A DNA stretch of 64,000 nt from Caenorhabditis elegans. Its lineage: Eukaryota > Nematoda > Chromadorea > Rhabditida > Rhabditidae. Numbering within the stretch: the first letter of the stretch is position 1; each line of letters opens with the position of its first letter. The translations under genes and the position numbers were made by a program. The stretch is taken from the NCBI RefSeq assembly GCF_000002985.6, contig NC_003280.10, positions 10,784,501-10,848,500 on the forward strand, given 5' to 3'. The notes under the pieces were generated by a model. It worked only from the letters and a program-made list of their open reading frames with translations. It made no database searches and had not been told where the DNA came from. Below are positions 25,290-37,782 of the stretch, in pieces.

Positions 25290-26575
25290 TCTGTTTTGTT
25301 GAATACAATTTCCTGTGATGTTACATTTGTGAATAAAAATTACAGTTAATTCTAAAATGAAGTAACCAGGGGTGGGCAGCAAACGAAATTCGGCAAATTG
25401 CCAGAATCGAACATTTCAAGCAAATTGCCGGAATTGAAATTTCTGGCAAATCGGTAAGCCGGCAAATTGCCGATTTGCAGATTCGAGGAAAAACGGAAAA
25501 ATTTTCGGCAAATTGCGGTTTTGCACATTTTGTTTGGAAATTTTAGAATTTCAATTTCAATCGGCAAAATTGTGCACATCCTGTGAATGTTTTTGGTTTC
25601 ATTTTATAAAAAATCCCTCTATACATTTCCGGCTTGCTGAATTTGTGGGGCTCAAGCTTATTTTGCAAAAAAAAAGACCGGGAAGATCAAAAAAGTCTGT
25701 GGCAAGATATCGTGTCAACTAGCAATTTCCTCATTGAAATGTCGAACTTCACAGTGCGTGTTTTTTGTTGCCGACATTTGGAATCATTATTCACGTGTTT
25801 TTGTGTGTAGTGCGAAATATGACATCTAGATAAAAAGTTTATGTTTTTTTTTCAAATTTTGTGCTCACTCTAATTATATTTATCGGGACTTCCGGTTAAA
25901 ATTCAAAACACAGAACAGCTTGCAAAAATTTGAAAAAAGAGGGGTTTGAGTTTAAAAAAACTCCAAGTTCTTTAAGCCTTACCACTTTACTGAAATGAAT
26001 CTGAATTGCAATATAAAAACACTACCTCGATACCTAACGTTCAAAATTTGACTGAAATTTCAGTTTTAGTTTTGCTGCCAACAAATATTTATTCCAAATT
26101 CCAAAAAAAATATTTTATGCAAAAATAAACACCCAAATTTTTTTTAACTTTACCACTTTATTTAAACAAATCATAAAACACAGATTATTATCCTGATGCC
26201 CGCCGTTTAAAATTTGACTTAATTTCCAACATCACATAATCTGTGTTTTATGATTTGGGATCACATTTCAAATTTCAAATTTTGTCCCTTATAAAATTCA
26301 AAAATTCCAAAAATAGCCCATGAACTCTTGGTAACTCTGGGAAAAAAATCCTCTTGCAAACAATTAATCTATCACATCCCCTCAAACACAAAAAACTCGC
26401 CTCATTCATCAAATGAGCCGAACAAGTAAATTATGTCTGTGTCTCTTCAATCTACACACTCTCTAATCCTCCCACAAATTCTCAACTACAGTATCTCGTT
26501 TCGCCTGTTTGAACAGCTTCTGATCATTAGCTTGACACTTAAATGGGATTATGTGCGTGTCATTCTAGAGTAATC
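25290..26575. other. Spacer between the two peptide genes, with repeats
   Basis: It contains the 3' end of the first gene, a CGGCAAATTGCCG palindromic repeat (25365-25590), and a short inverted repeat with arms AAATCATAAAACACAGATTA (26166-26186) and its complement (about 26233-26257). The remainder is AT-rich, ending in a C-rich promoter-like stretch before 26576. No gene is supported. Confidence 0.5.
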
Positions 26576-27596
26576 ATGCGATCCTGGATACCCCTTCTCG
26601 TACTTTTTGCCGTTTTGGCAGTTTTTGGTAAGTTTGCGATGGGTGGTGCTCCTTTAAAGGCACATCGAATTTCAAAAGTCTTGACGCGAGCGAAACTTTT
26701 CATCTACCGTACCCAACTGTCTACCTTTTCCCATGTTTGTTCTAGTTTTAATTTAAAAATTATCGAAATCACAGCATTGAAAACATTCTATTAAAAAATC
26801 TTAAAAAATGCTCTTGGGTACGGTAGCTAACAAATTTTGCTCGCGCTAGGACCTATTTCTTGCATATCAGGCAATAAAATAGTGAAAATTGTATCCAAAT
26901 ACGCAAATAACCAACATATAGGCGGAGTATATTATTGATTGTTCGCTGTAAATGCTTTAAAAAAAGTCTCAAAATAGGCTCCACCTTTATCTTGGTTTCT
27001 TGGAATAAGTATTGAAGTAATTAAATTAAAATTTCGGCTGGTATACTGTACTCGGTCTCGACACAACCGAAAAAATGTTTAACGGGGGCGGCGAAAAAAC
27101 CATGCCCCTTTAAAGAAAATACACCGATGCGTGGAAACTACAGTACTCTTAGAAGGCGCACACTCTTTTTCGCAGCCTCTAAAACTTTCGATCGTGTCGA
27201 TACATGGTAACGTATAAATAATCCAAATTTCAGCACAAGCCGGCAAATCTTCTGAAAGCGATGAGTCTCGTCGTCGCCCATCAAAATCCTCCGAATCTTC
27301 CGACAGTGACTCAAAGTCTTCTGATTCCGATTCCAGCTCTTCTGAAGAGGTTTCTACCCCAATTTCTCATAATTTTCTTATACAATTCTTCTTTCTCACA
27401 GAGCTCTGGAGATGTTCCATCCGAGGCTCCAAATACCGATTCCACCCCTGTCGAAATCCTAGCTGCAGCAAAACCAGATTCCGGGATCCTTCTCGGCCCC
27501 GGTGACAATCGTGTGAAGCGAGATGGGCTTCCGAGCTTCTACGATATCCGCAAGAAACGTGGACTTCCATCCGCCTATGATATTCGTCGCAAGTAG
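26576..27596 (+). CDS. Small secreted prohormone-like protein, paralogue 2
   Basis: Exons 26576-26627, 27234-27349 and 27402-27596 encode 120 residues. The signal peptide (MRSWIPLLVLFAVLAVFAQA) is followed by a long Ser/Asp/Glu spacer with repeated KSSDSDS and SSESSDSD units. The end carries two related peptides separated by dibasic sites: KR, then DGLPSFYDIR, then KKR, then GLPSAYDIR, then RK. The repeated GLPSxYDIR unit bounded by KR/KKR is the signature of a multi-copy peptide precursor. The first intron is expanded by a palindromic element (26640-26865) and by part of the CTCGACAC family (27045-27215). An upstream in-frame ATG at 26543 exists but would spoil the signal peptide, so I chose 26576. 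AATAAA is at 27669. Confidence 0.82.
26640..27215. repeat. Two palindromic elements inside peptide-gene intron 1
   Basis: The first has outer arms containing GACGCGAGCGAAA with CTACCGTACCCAA (about 26680-26715) and TTGGGTACGGTAG with TTTGCTCGCGC (about 26814-26848). The second runs from CGGTCTCGACACAACCGAAA (27052) to TTTCGATCGTGTCGATAC (about 27186-27204) with CCTTTAAAG and AGTACTCTTAGAAGG inside. Both resemble dispersed nematode MITEs. Confidence 0.65.
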
Positions 27597-28747
27597 AGTA
27601 CATCGTTAACTCCCATCACCCATTTCCCACAACATTCCCACCTACAAAATAGCTCCTCGATGATGATCAATAAAATATCGATATTCATAAGATTAATGAG
27701 TTAAACGAAGGGAAGAAAAAGGGGATATGCTTAATTTTGATGTTCTATTTTAAATATCGAGCCCGTAAATCGAGACAAGTCTCCGAATTTTGTGTTACCG
27801 TAATACTGAAGTTTAGTTGGCTCAGTGAAGCATGCACCAACTTCAGCCCACCAGGTAATTTGTTCGATAATATATGATGCCACAGACTACACATTTAATC
27901 ACACAAAACAAACACTTAATTAATATTTTGCAAATGATATTTGAAATTACAATATCTTTTCTGTCGGTTATTAATAGTTATTGCATGTTTATACGTGGTG
28001 TCAGCAGCTCCGGTTGTTCCATAACGGTTTGATCTACAAAAAATGCGGAAGTTTTTTCCCCAAAAAAGTCTCCTAATCATGCGAAATCAGTGGAGAAGTC
28101 TGCGTCTAGGTAAATGCGATTCTCGTAGATCAACGTAGATCAAACCGAAATGGGACACTCTCACACCAGGTGTGTTGATGGAAAAAAGGTTTAGATAGTC
28201 CAGAGGGTGTAGATAGTTGAAGAGACGCATAGATTTTGGGACTCAAGGCCGATTTGAAGCTCGGCAATATGCGGAGCGTTTGTGAAGAGGAGTATTTTGC
28301 GCGTCAAATGTGTTGCCCCATACGCATTCACAGAATTTTGTGTTCATGTAATAACCTCTTTCATGGATCCCTTCTTTCGTTTCTTCTTATTGGTCAGCAC
28401 CCCCCTCCACCCTCCCATCTTCAATATAGCTCCTCAAAGATGAACAATAAAATATCGATATTCATAAGATTAATAGGTTAAAGGAAAAGAAAAGAAAAAG
28501 AAAAAGGGGGACACAAATAAATAATAGAAATCTAGATTATATCCTGACATAACTCTAGCACCGTTTATTTTTAGCAATTGTTTGTCGAGTGTATCACACA
28601 TCACAGTTATAGACCTATACATAATACATGAAAATGGCAAAAACCAATGGGAGGGAGGGGATATCATAATTGAGAAGGAAACCTGTGTGAGAATTTGGAT
28701 TTTCGAAAAAAAAGATTTAAAACAATAATTGTGGGCTTTTCCATTGG
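27597..28747. repeat. Duplicated 3' UTR segment between peptide gene and RIC1 gene
   Basis: The segment at 27650-27725 (TAGCTCCTC, then ATCAATAAAATATCGATATT, then ATAAGATTAAT) recurs almost unchanged at 28427-28505, about 777 bases downstream, including the AATAAA (27669-27674 and 28446-28451). Between the copies lie an inverted repeat with CGGTTTGATCTAC/GTAGATCAAACCG arms (about 28025-28148) and fragments of the AATTTTGTGTT palindromic family (27764-27800 and 28290-28350). No open coding exon remains before the second copy. Confidence 0.65.
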
Positions 28748-31700
28748 CTACATGATTGAGCATCCTTCTTCATTGGCTTTCTCAAGAGCATCCTCAGCAC
28801 AAACGACATCATCATATCTGAAAATTTCACTTTTTTAGTCTCGATTTTCAATTTCAAAAGTCTTTGGATATTACCTTTTCACCGATTTATGAGCTCTATC
28901 TGCGCTGCGACTCCGTTCTCGTCTTCCTCCATTCATTCCATTTAATTTTGGATTCGAAAACGAATTATTTAGCTTAGAACTTCCAGAATCCGCTCGTCTC
29001 CGGCCGCGTTTTGGATCGTCAGCACTCGTTTTCTGTGAAGCTTTCCGATTCTCATTATCAGGTGAGAATTTGAGATCAGCACATCCTGCTTGTTCGGCAA
29101 CCACTGCCAAATGAGCATCGAATGCTTGTAAAAGTGCCACGTATCCACAGCATTTCTCGACCGCCCATCTCGAGAGCTCACTGCACGCGAATCGAACTCT
29201 GGCGAAGCTCTTCTCACCGGCTCTTCGAACCATCGAAACGTTGATCTCCTGTCGAAGCTTTCGTTCATCCCGACTTAACAGACAGAAAAGGAATATCCAG
29301 TCAATAGTAGCAGTCTGGGAGAATAGAGAAAGAAGAAGTTCCAGTTGATGACTACTTTGCAAATTTCCACGCGAAGATTTTTCTCCAACTAAGAAATCAG
29401 TATTCTGGTAGCAGTCTCCGGCAAGACTTCGAGAATCACAGGATGAAGGTGACGGTGGAGCCAATGGAGCATGATGATTCATTGAAGAAGATGTCGATGG
29501 GGATCTATCGATTACTGGTGCCAGTTCCACAGCACTTCCACGTACTCTTTCCAGCACGGCTTCTTGAATCTCAACGTCTTCTTCGCTAGCTTCAATATCC
29601 GTTTCACGAATTCTCGATCTAGCTCCATTTAAATCAACTACAGTCCTTTCCAATTTTCTGGCTTTAGGCTTCTTTATATTATCCAATGAGTCATTTAGTA
29701 GTCCATTCAAGCTTGCAGTACTCTGGCTGACACGAATATTTCCAAGCTTCTTCTCAATTTGATGCACGAATTGAGAACCGATGAGAGGATATGGCCACGA
29801 GAATTGAGCATGGAGTCTGAAAATTTTTGAAATTAGAGTTTTTTATATTAAAAATATTCCCAATTTTTATTGAAAATCGACAAAATCGAAGGAATATTCA
29901 AAATTTCCGATAGTTTTTCAATAATTTTTTCTCATCAAAATTTACATTTTTCTGGTTAATATTTAGCTTCTGGGTTTTTCTCATATATTTTTACAACGCT
30001 TAAAATTTTTTTTAATTTTTCGATTTTCAAAATTTCAGTTTTTTTTTTTTGAAAGATAAAATTTGCATTTTTTTCCAATAATTTTAGATTTTAAAAATTC
30101 CCCCAAAAAATGTTTCGTGTTTTTTCTTTAATTATTATTTTTTACAGAAAATGTAACAATTCAGAAATTTAAAAATAAACTTAAATTTTCGAGTTTTCCA
30201 ATTTTTCCGAGAATTTAAAAATTAAAAAAAAAACGGGAAATTTAAAATCAAAAATTTTTTTTCCGTATAATGTATCATTTTTCTGAAAAACACGAAAAAT
30301 CGGAATAATTAAAAATTTAAATTTTTTAGTATTAAATTTCAAGTTTTTTTTTCGATTTTCAGATTCTCGAAAAAACTGGAAAACTCGAAAATTTAAGTTT
30401 ATTTTTAAATTTCTGAATTATTACATTTTCAGTGGAAGAATCCCAATTTACCTTGTAAGTGCCAAGGCAAAATCTTCAATCAAAAAGCAATTTTCGTTTG
30501 TAGTTTTCGGTGAAAGAGAAATTTGTTTCCGTCGCGTCTCCAAAAGACCGAGCAAATCGAATTGAAGTTCGGACCAGAAGAATCCTGAAAAAAATTGAAT
30601 CCAAATTGTCCTGAATTTTTTTTTCCAATTACCAAGATCTAGAAGCCAATAATTATTCAGCAAATGCCACGCGTGATCTTCTAGAATTGATGTCATTTTT
30701 GCGGCGAGTCGATTCGTAGCCAATTGTGGAGAAAGTTCACCAGATAGGCCCTGAAATTAGATTTTATAAAAATAAAAATTTCCAGTAAAACACACAAACC
30801 CAAGACAACGCCATTTTATCCTTTGAACTTCCGCCAATCGAATCTTTTCTCGGTGCATCTTTTTGCTCAGTACTCTGTGAATGTCGAACTTTATTTAATC
30901 TTCCTCCAGCAGCTCCCGCTTGAAATCTATTAATCACGAATTCAGTGGAAGAATCAGCGGACGGTGAGGATACTGTAGGTCGGCGGGATAGAGAAGTCTT
31001 GGCACTTGGTGGAGGTGTTCTGAAACTTTTTAAAAATTAAAACAATTGCAAAGTTATTATCAAATTTTATTTTTGTTTGCTTAAAAACTACGGTAGCCGG
31101 TCTCGACACGGCCAATTTTTCAAATGCAAATGTGTGGATTACGGTATCTAATAATTCGTTGTTGCGAATTCAACTTAGTTTCGGTCATTATTCTATTTCT
31201 GAACACATTTAATTATTTTTCAAAGTGGGTGCCGATTCTGTGGATCGTAGCGTGAAACGGATACGATAACAACGGTGACCTTGATTCTGAATACCTCGCT
31301 TGATAAAAGGAGAGTTACGGATGTAGGGCACATGTATTCTGGGAATCTTTTTTCCGTGCGTTCTCTTTTTGGAGGCATTCTTTTTTAATTTCTCTATTAA
31401 TGAATTCATTAATTCTTACAATGCATCAATATCCTCCGAACCAATAGATCTTGCAAATCTGACCATTTCCTTCGCAATCGTCCATTTTTTCTCTTCTAAT
31501 GCTTCCTTCACAAGTCTCGCTGCTTGATCCATACTCACTTCGGTGGTTTCAAGATTTTGCAGGACAATCACGAAACTTGCAGCATTTTCGAGTTGTTTCA
31601 GTTGTAGACATTCTTCGAATAGTGCATTTGGAGATCCTGTGACATCAAATAACGTTCTCCAAAGTGCCAATTCAGTTTTTCGTGCACAATGTGCTACGGT

Positions 31701-34700
31701 TTTCAGAAATTCTGGAAATTCGTGAATAAAAGCTACACATCTTGGGAGAAGAGGATCTGGAATTGGTTCACTACTTGTAGCTTCTTCTTCAAGGACTCCA
31801 TGGAGCAAAAGCTCAAGAGCATGCGTGAAATGTGGAAGAGAACGACAGGCTCCGGCGAGCTCCAAAGCAAAAACTCCAAGATTTCGCTTCAAAAGTTGTC
31901 GGAGCAGGTGATGCACAAATACTTCACTATTGCGATGAAGTCCATACATAGTGATACTTTCCATTTGTCCTTGATTTCTTGAAGCTCTTGCAACATGTTG
32001 TAGTTGACTCTCGACACCCATTGCAAGACAATCTTTGGCACTAATCACAATTGGATAGATATCAAGTTCAAATGGAAGCATTATTCGTTTCGCGATAAAC
32101 GTCATTTCCTGTGTGGCTAAATTTCGTTTTCCTGGCACCAACGGCATCCAAACTTTGATTCCTTTTGCACCACAAGCAATCCATAAAGCATTACTCAAAT
32201 GTGAAGAACATGATTGATTCATTGGAGATGATGGTTCTGAAGTTGTTGATGTGGAAACACTTTGGATTGAAACATTTGATCCATTTCGCCGATGGTTCTT
32301 CCATGGAAGATCTTGATTTTGAGACTGGGTTGATTGGGAGACTTGACAACGGTCATGCCACATTTTTTCCACGTATGACGCGATTACCATGGGTTGATGG
32401 AGCTGTAAATTTTATTTTAATATTGTATTTCCGAATTCCAAAAATTTCTAATTTAAAAACCAAACATTTCAGAAATCCCAAAACTTCCAAAATTCCAGAA
32501 AATTCAAATAGTCTAAATTTGAATCATTTCACAAATTCAAAACTTTAAAAAATCCGAAAATTAAAAAGAAACTGAATTTTGCAAAATTCCAAAATTGAAA
32601 AATTCTGAAAATTGAAAAAAATTAGTTTAACCGAGTTAACCGAGTATTTAGGAAAAAGGAAAAATTTTTCATGTTTTAAAAATACTGAAATTCAAAATGT
32701 TGAAAAATCTAGGAACGGAAAAATTTTGAAATTTCTAAAAATTGAAAATTATTAAATTTCGAAACAAAAAATTCAATTCCAAAATATTTTAATTTTTTTT
32801 AAATTCCAGAAAACCCAAAAATTCGAAAACTCTAGAAGTTCTGAAAATTCAAAAAATTCAGAATGTTTTAAAAATTTCTGAAATACCAAAAATTGGACAA
32901 GAATATAAAATTTAAAAATTCCAAAAATTCTAAATATTCATCAAATTTTGCAAAATTCTGGAAACTCAGAAACCATGCAATTTTAATTTTCCGTACAAAC
33001 CTTTCCATCCTCATTAACACTCAAAGTGATCAATCTTCCCGAAATATTAACCAGCACAGTATCGATACTTGAATAAAATGCAGGTGACAACTTCCCCCGT
33101 ACATCCAGATTCAGCTGTGTCATTTGAAGAGATACAATACATGTTGGATGTGGAACAATTTCGTTGATTCGAATAACAGTCACAATTTCAGTGGAGACTT
33201 TTGTAAAAGCATCTCGTCCAGTTTCCAAGTGAGCCGTGAGCTTATAAAGCGTAATTTGAGCCGATATATCGAATACTGCACAAACGTCGTCGCTGGAAAA
33301 ATTGGGAAAATATTAATGTCACTGAATCTAGAATAATTCCAAAAAAACTGATAATGAGAGTTCATTTCCAAGATTGAATATTTCTTACCGTAACACGGAC
33401 ATGACCGATTTATGCTCCAAATCCACAACCGACGCATATCGACTGTCAAGTCTCTGAGAAATTGGATAAAATGAGAGATGGGACTTGTCAGTATCCGCAG
33501 CAACTCCAACAACTCCAATGACGTCATCATTCCAAATAAAGACACCTCCAGTGACCAAGAGATTCTTCTCTTGAGTCTCATTTCCAAAAATCTTCCAACG
33601 TCGATTGGATAATGAACAATATGCCATTCCTTGATCACCGGCCACGACGAGATGTTTATAGTTTCGATCAGTTGATGCATACTGAAAACATATTAAATTT
33701 TAACATTTTATTTTAATAAACTCTATCGGAAAATACCTACGTGCCTACATGCCTACCTCATGGTTTTACCAAATTTATGCTTTTAGTTTTTACTTTTAAA
33801 AAACTCACTCTCAGTGGCCAATTAGATGATAGATATTCATGTGTAACTGTAATATGATCCCATACAGAATGCGGTGCACAAGCTTCTGCTTCTCGATCCC
33901 TTGCAGCACTGATCAAAACCTGCGAGTCACTCATCAATACAGCTCTATCACAATGTTCCATTGCCGGGCTTGAACATGAAGCACTCCTCACGAATGGTTG
34001 CATCATAAGCTCATTTTCAGTTCCAAGCCACAGTTGGAAACCTTCTGGACCCCATTCAATAGCCGTGTATCTATCATTTTGATCTTCTTCGACGACACCT
34101 TCCAGATTGCAAAATGATTGAGCTCCGAATGAAGTGAAAACTGCGACGAGCCGAGGAAGAGCATGAGCTCCGGATAGTGGAGACCAAATTGCACCGAATC
34201 CGTATCCATTCGCGAGGGCTGTTATTCGGTGAACCGGACCCAGTCGATTCGTCAAGTCAGGACCATTTGTTACTTTTGGAGCAACTCGGAACGATTGAAC
34301 GAGTGAGCCATTTAGTTCATCGATGTTATAGGCACAAACGTCGCCGCTGGAAATAGTTTAGATTAAAAAGAAAACTGTGCGTTTGATTTTTGAAAATTAA
34401 AATCTGAAAAATCTGAAAAAACTCACTTTTTACATCCAAAAAGAATCAGAAGGAACTTGTGATTCACATCGCAACACGTGGCATCTTTCATATTCGGAGC
34501 CCACACTCCCAGAATTGCCTGGAATAATAAAAAATGGGTTTTTTTTTTAATTTTTCATGATAAAAATCTCACATTAGGTGCAAAATTCGGATCATTCGAC
34601 GTCAATAGAGCACCTTGACCATCGGAAAGTACAATCGCAAATCCTCCGAGAAGTGGAGCATACACGGCGTCAAAGATATACGTGGATTTTGAAGTAATAT

Positions 34701-35449
34701 TTTCAGATTTCGACTGAAGTTGATCCACGGAGAACGGAATTGAACTGGCACGGAATGAGAGGCTTGCAATAATCTCTCCAGTCCAAGTGACATGATGAGT
34801 GAATCCATTTTGAAGGCAAACAAGAAATTCATCACGAGAAGGAACACAACATGTTGGTATATCAGCCAGATTTATGATTATTGTTGGATGAAGATGAGCT
34901 GTCGGTCGAGATCCTTTTATAAAAAGTTCCGGTGAGTTTCGTTGGAAATATGGATCCGCAGAGTCTGTGAAATTGTAGCATTGTTCATCGTCTCGCAAAT
35001 CTAGATTATAGATTAAAATTTTGCATTGATTTGTCTGAAAAATATAATATTTTCAAAGAAAGAACTGTAAAATTTAAATATTACCGTTACAGCTATACTT
35101 GTTGAGTCAGGTTTCCAGTAAATTTCTTTTAATTCTCCACGTGTTTCTTTGAAATTGGCATCGATAACCCCGACGGAGCACAGGAGCAGTTGGGGCTGAA
35201 TTTATGTTTTTTTAATCAGATTTTTATTAGTTTTCAGCACTAACATTTGCCAGCCAAATGTAAATCGCATCATTTGTTGCGACTGCTATCAATCTTCGAT
35301 CTCGATTTGCCACAATTGACTTGATATCGGCGGCAGTCGAATCCTTTTCATGCTTCGGAAGCTGGAGAACCGATGGCCTGTCATTCTGGAATTTTCAAAA
35401 ATTATTTTTTATTAAAAAAATTCTAAAGGAAACTTACAGGTATGAACAT
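28748..35449 (-). CDS. R06F6.8: RIC1 homologue, Rab6 guanine nucleotide exchange factor subunit
   Basis: Fourteen exons in transcript order: 35449-35438, 35385-35245, 35195-35085, 35034-34573, 34518-34427, 34346-33809, 33681-33389, 33292-33001, 32402-31420, 31019-30800, 30750-30633, 30584-30452, 29816-28875 and 28817-28748. They join in phase to about 1468 residues, close to the family length. The N-terminal half forms WD-like beta-propeller repeats (for example LIAVATNDAIYIW and WKPDSTSIAVT). The central part, from about residue 650, matches the conserved RIC1 domain. A Ser/Pro-rich linker follows, and the tail contains a basic cluster. RIC1 with RGP1 activates Rab6 on the Golgi for endosome-to-Golgi traffic. 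The first coding exon is only 12 bases, so the exact start is the least certain part. Confidence 0.9.
31022..31419 (-). other. RIC1 intron 9 with a stray basic open frame
   Basis: The intron holds an open frame (31209-31409, minus strand) rich in Lys, Arg and His, with KKRTHGKK and YIRNSPFIKRG segments, ending just before an A-rich stretch. It is not part of RIC1: exons 9 and 10 join in phase across it. The 5' side of the intron also contains one arm of the CTCGACAC palindrome family (31088-31150). I cannot assign the fragment. Confidence 0.3.
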
Positions 35450-36531
35450 TCTATGCCAGATCCATCAAATGTTGTATTCTGTTGAAAAATATTAATTATT
35501 CGGGGGAAAACGGTTTTTTGCGATTAAAAGCTCAGTAATAAAGAAGCGCGTTCAATTTTTAGCAGATTCAATTCGACATCTTGATTTAAAAATTAGGAGA
35601 TTGATTTTATTTTGTATTTGGAACGCAAAAACGTTTCAAACAGAATAAAAAGGCCTCCAGCTGTGAATATTTTTCAAGAGCAATCGCGCTCGGTTGCCAC
35701 GCGTTAGAGGGCAGAGACGCAGACTTTTCAAAAATTTCAGGCGTTCAGGATTGCGTGGATGAAAATGATTTCACTCGAAAAATAACAAATTCATATTTAA
35801 ATAATAAAATTAACACCAAAAAAAAAAGAATTAACAAAAAAAAACAACAAAACAATTGAATCAGAGTACTGTAGACAAAGTATTGTGCATTTTGTAGTTG
35901 CCGTGAACAAGGGTGTCAATTCCCGTGTCCCGTTTGTCCCGTTGTCCCGTTTTTGGGGTGTTTTCACGGGAACGGGAATTCTGTTGTCCCGTTTTTAAAA
36001 TTTTCACGGGAACGAGAATTCCCGTTGTCCCGTTTTTGTAATTTTTACAGGACACTGACACCCTTGGCCGTGAACGTCCTTTGTCTGCAAATTTTATTGA
36101 TTTTATTTATCAGTTTTCTGATTTCTCCTAGGAGGGGATTTCTCCTAGGACTCCTAGGGATTATAATTTGATTTTCACTGTTTTTTCTAATATTAAAATC
36201 TTAATTTCCAGGTTATCTATACAATTTGAGCTCTCTTTTAAAAAAATTGAAACTCCAAATTTTCCTGAATCTATTATTTATCCCATTTATAATTGCTCCA
36301 CTATTGTCTTGCGTATAGTAGCGATTGTCCAGCTACACATTACAATGTGTATTCTTGTGTGTAGCCAGTTCATTCAAAACAACAAAAAGACGGCGGCCGT
36401 TCTTATCATTTACCCGGCCCCTCCGTGTACCTTGTTCTTTTCTTCACGTTGTCCATTTTCTTTCTTTTTTTCTCTTTTCCCCGAAAAAATTAATTATAAC
36501 GTTTAAAAAATCAATTTTAATTCATTTCAGA
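35450..36531. promoter_or_regulatory. Divergent intergenic region RIC1 / ech-4
   Basis: A 1.08-kb shared upstream region. At about 35905-36068 it holds a repeat built of TGTCCCGTTTTT and CACGGGAACGGGAATTC units, flanked by inverted GGGTGTCA/TGACACCC ends, consistent with a small palindromic element. A short tandem CTCCTAGGA block lies at 36125-36162. Near 35488-35502 the sequence AACAG reads as a minus-strand acceptor upstream of the RIC1 ATG. On the plus strand TTCATTTCAG abuts the ech-4 ATG. No gene is supported here. Confidence 0.5.
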
Positions 36532-37782
36532 ATGCTTCGAAATCTCACCCTCGCCGCTAGAAGTGTTCTCTACAATCCGCAAGTGTAAGTCTGCAAAAAT
36601 CATCTAATTTGTGAATAAATCTTCAATTTCAGTTCCGTTCGCTCGTTCTCTGCCCAGGCTGACTTCGAGAAGGCGCAGAAAAATCTGAAAACTCTGAAGG
36701 AAGAGCCGGACAATGACGTGAAACTGCAGCTCTACGGGCTTTTCAAACAAGCCACCGCTGGGGATGTGCAAGGAAAACGCCCGGGAATGATGGATTTCGT
36801 TGGAAGAGCCAAGTATGATGCCTGGAATACTTTGAAGGGACAAACTCAGGATGAAGCTCGCGCCAACTATGCTAAACTGGTCGGTGGACTCATTTCCGAA
36901 GAAGCTTCTGCTGCTCCAGAACCAACTGGGCCATCAATCGAAGGACTTGAGAACGTTGACGGTTTAAGTGTGACTCGCGAGGGAAAAGTGTTCAAAATCG
37001 CATTGAATAGACCAAAGAAGTTCAACGCATTGACATTGGAAATGTATCAAGGAATTCAAAAGGCACTGGAGGTCTCCAACAATGACAAGAGCACCTCAAT
37101 CACTGTGATTACTGCCAATGGATCATATTACTGCGCTGGAAACGATTTGACTAATTTTAAAGCTGCTGCTGGAGGTACTAAAGAGCAAATTGCGGATATG
37201 GCTAATACAGCTAAAGTTATTATGAAGGATTATGTCAATGTTAGTTTAAAAATATATATTTCAATAATAAATTCAAATTTTCAGGCCTATATTAACCACG
37301 AGAAGCCTTTGATTGCTCTGATCAATGGCCCAGCCGTAGGAATTGCTGTGACCGTGCTCGGAATGTTCGACTACGTAATTGCAACCGATAAGGCCTCATT
37401 CCACACTCCATTTGCCCCACTTGGACAATCACCTGAAGGAGTTTCGAGCTACACGTTCCCACTGATCATGGGATCTTTGAGAGCTTCTGAGATGCTGTTG
37501 GTCTGTAAGAAAATCTCAGCCCAAACTGCAAAGGATTACGGGCTTGTGAATGAAGTTGTGCCAGACGCTGAATTCCAGTCACATGCTCAAAAAACTGTGG
37601 AAGCGTTCTCCCAACTTCCGCCAGAAACTCTTCGTATCAATAAGAAATTGCTCCGTTCTCTGCACAAGGAGAAGCTTCTGGAGGTCAACAATATCGAGGC
37701 CGACCAGATTTGCGAGCGTTGGCAATCCAAGGAGTGTCACCAAGCGATTGCAGCATTTATGACAAAAGGAGCAAAGAAGTAA
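36532..37782 (+). CDS. ech-4: ECH-4, acyl-CoA-binding and enoyl-CoA isomerase/hydratase fusion
   Basis: Exons 36532-36584, 36633-37239 and 37285-37782 encode 385 residues. The first about 25 residues (MLRNLTLAARSVLYNP) look like a mitochondrial targeting sequence. An acyl-CoA-binding domain covers about residues 28-110 (YGLFKQATAGDV and KYDAWNTLKGQ motifs). A crotonase fold follows at about residues 130-385, with the oxyanion-hole segment YYCAGNDLTNF and the second glycine-rich loop INGPAVGIAVTVLG. This order matches human ECI2, a delta3,delta2-enoyl-CoA isomerase that helps oxidise unsaturated fatty acids. The C terminus (KGAKK) is not a peroxisomal SKL signal, so mitochondria seem more likely. 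The ATG directly follows the acceptor TTTCAG. Confidence 0.95.

Noticed and set aside
28871-29767. Separate 298-residue minus-strand gene
   Set aside because: It is the large penultimate exon of the RIC1 homologue; acceptor at 29817-29818 and donor at 28873-28874 join it in phase.
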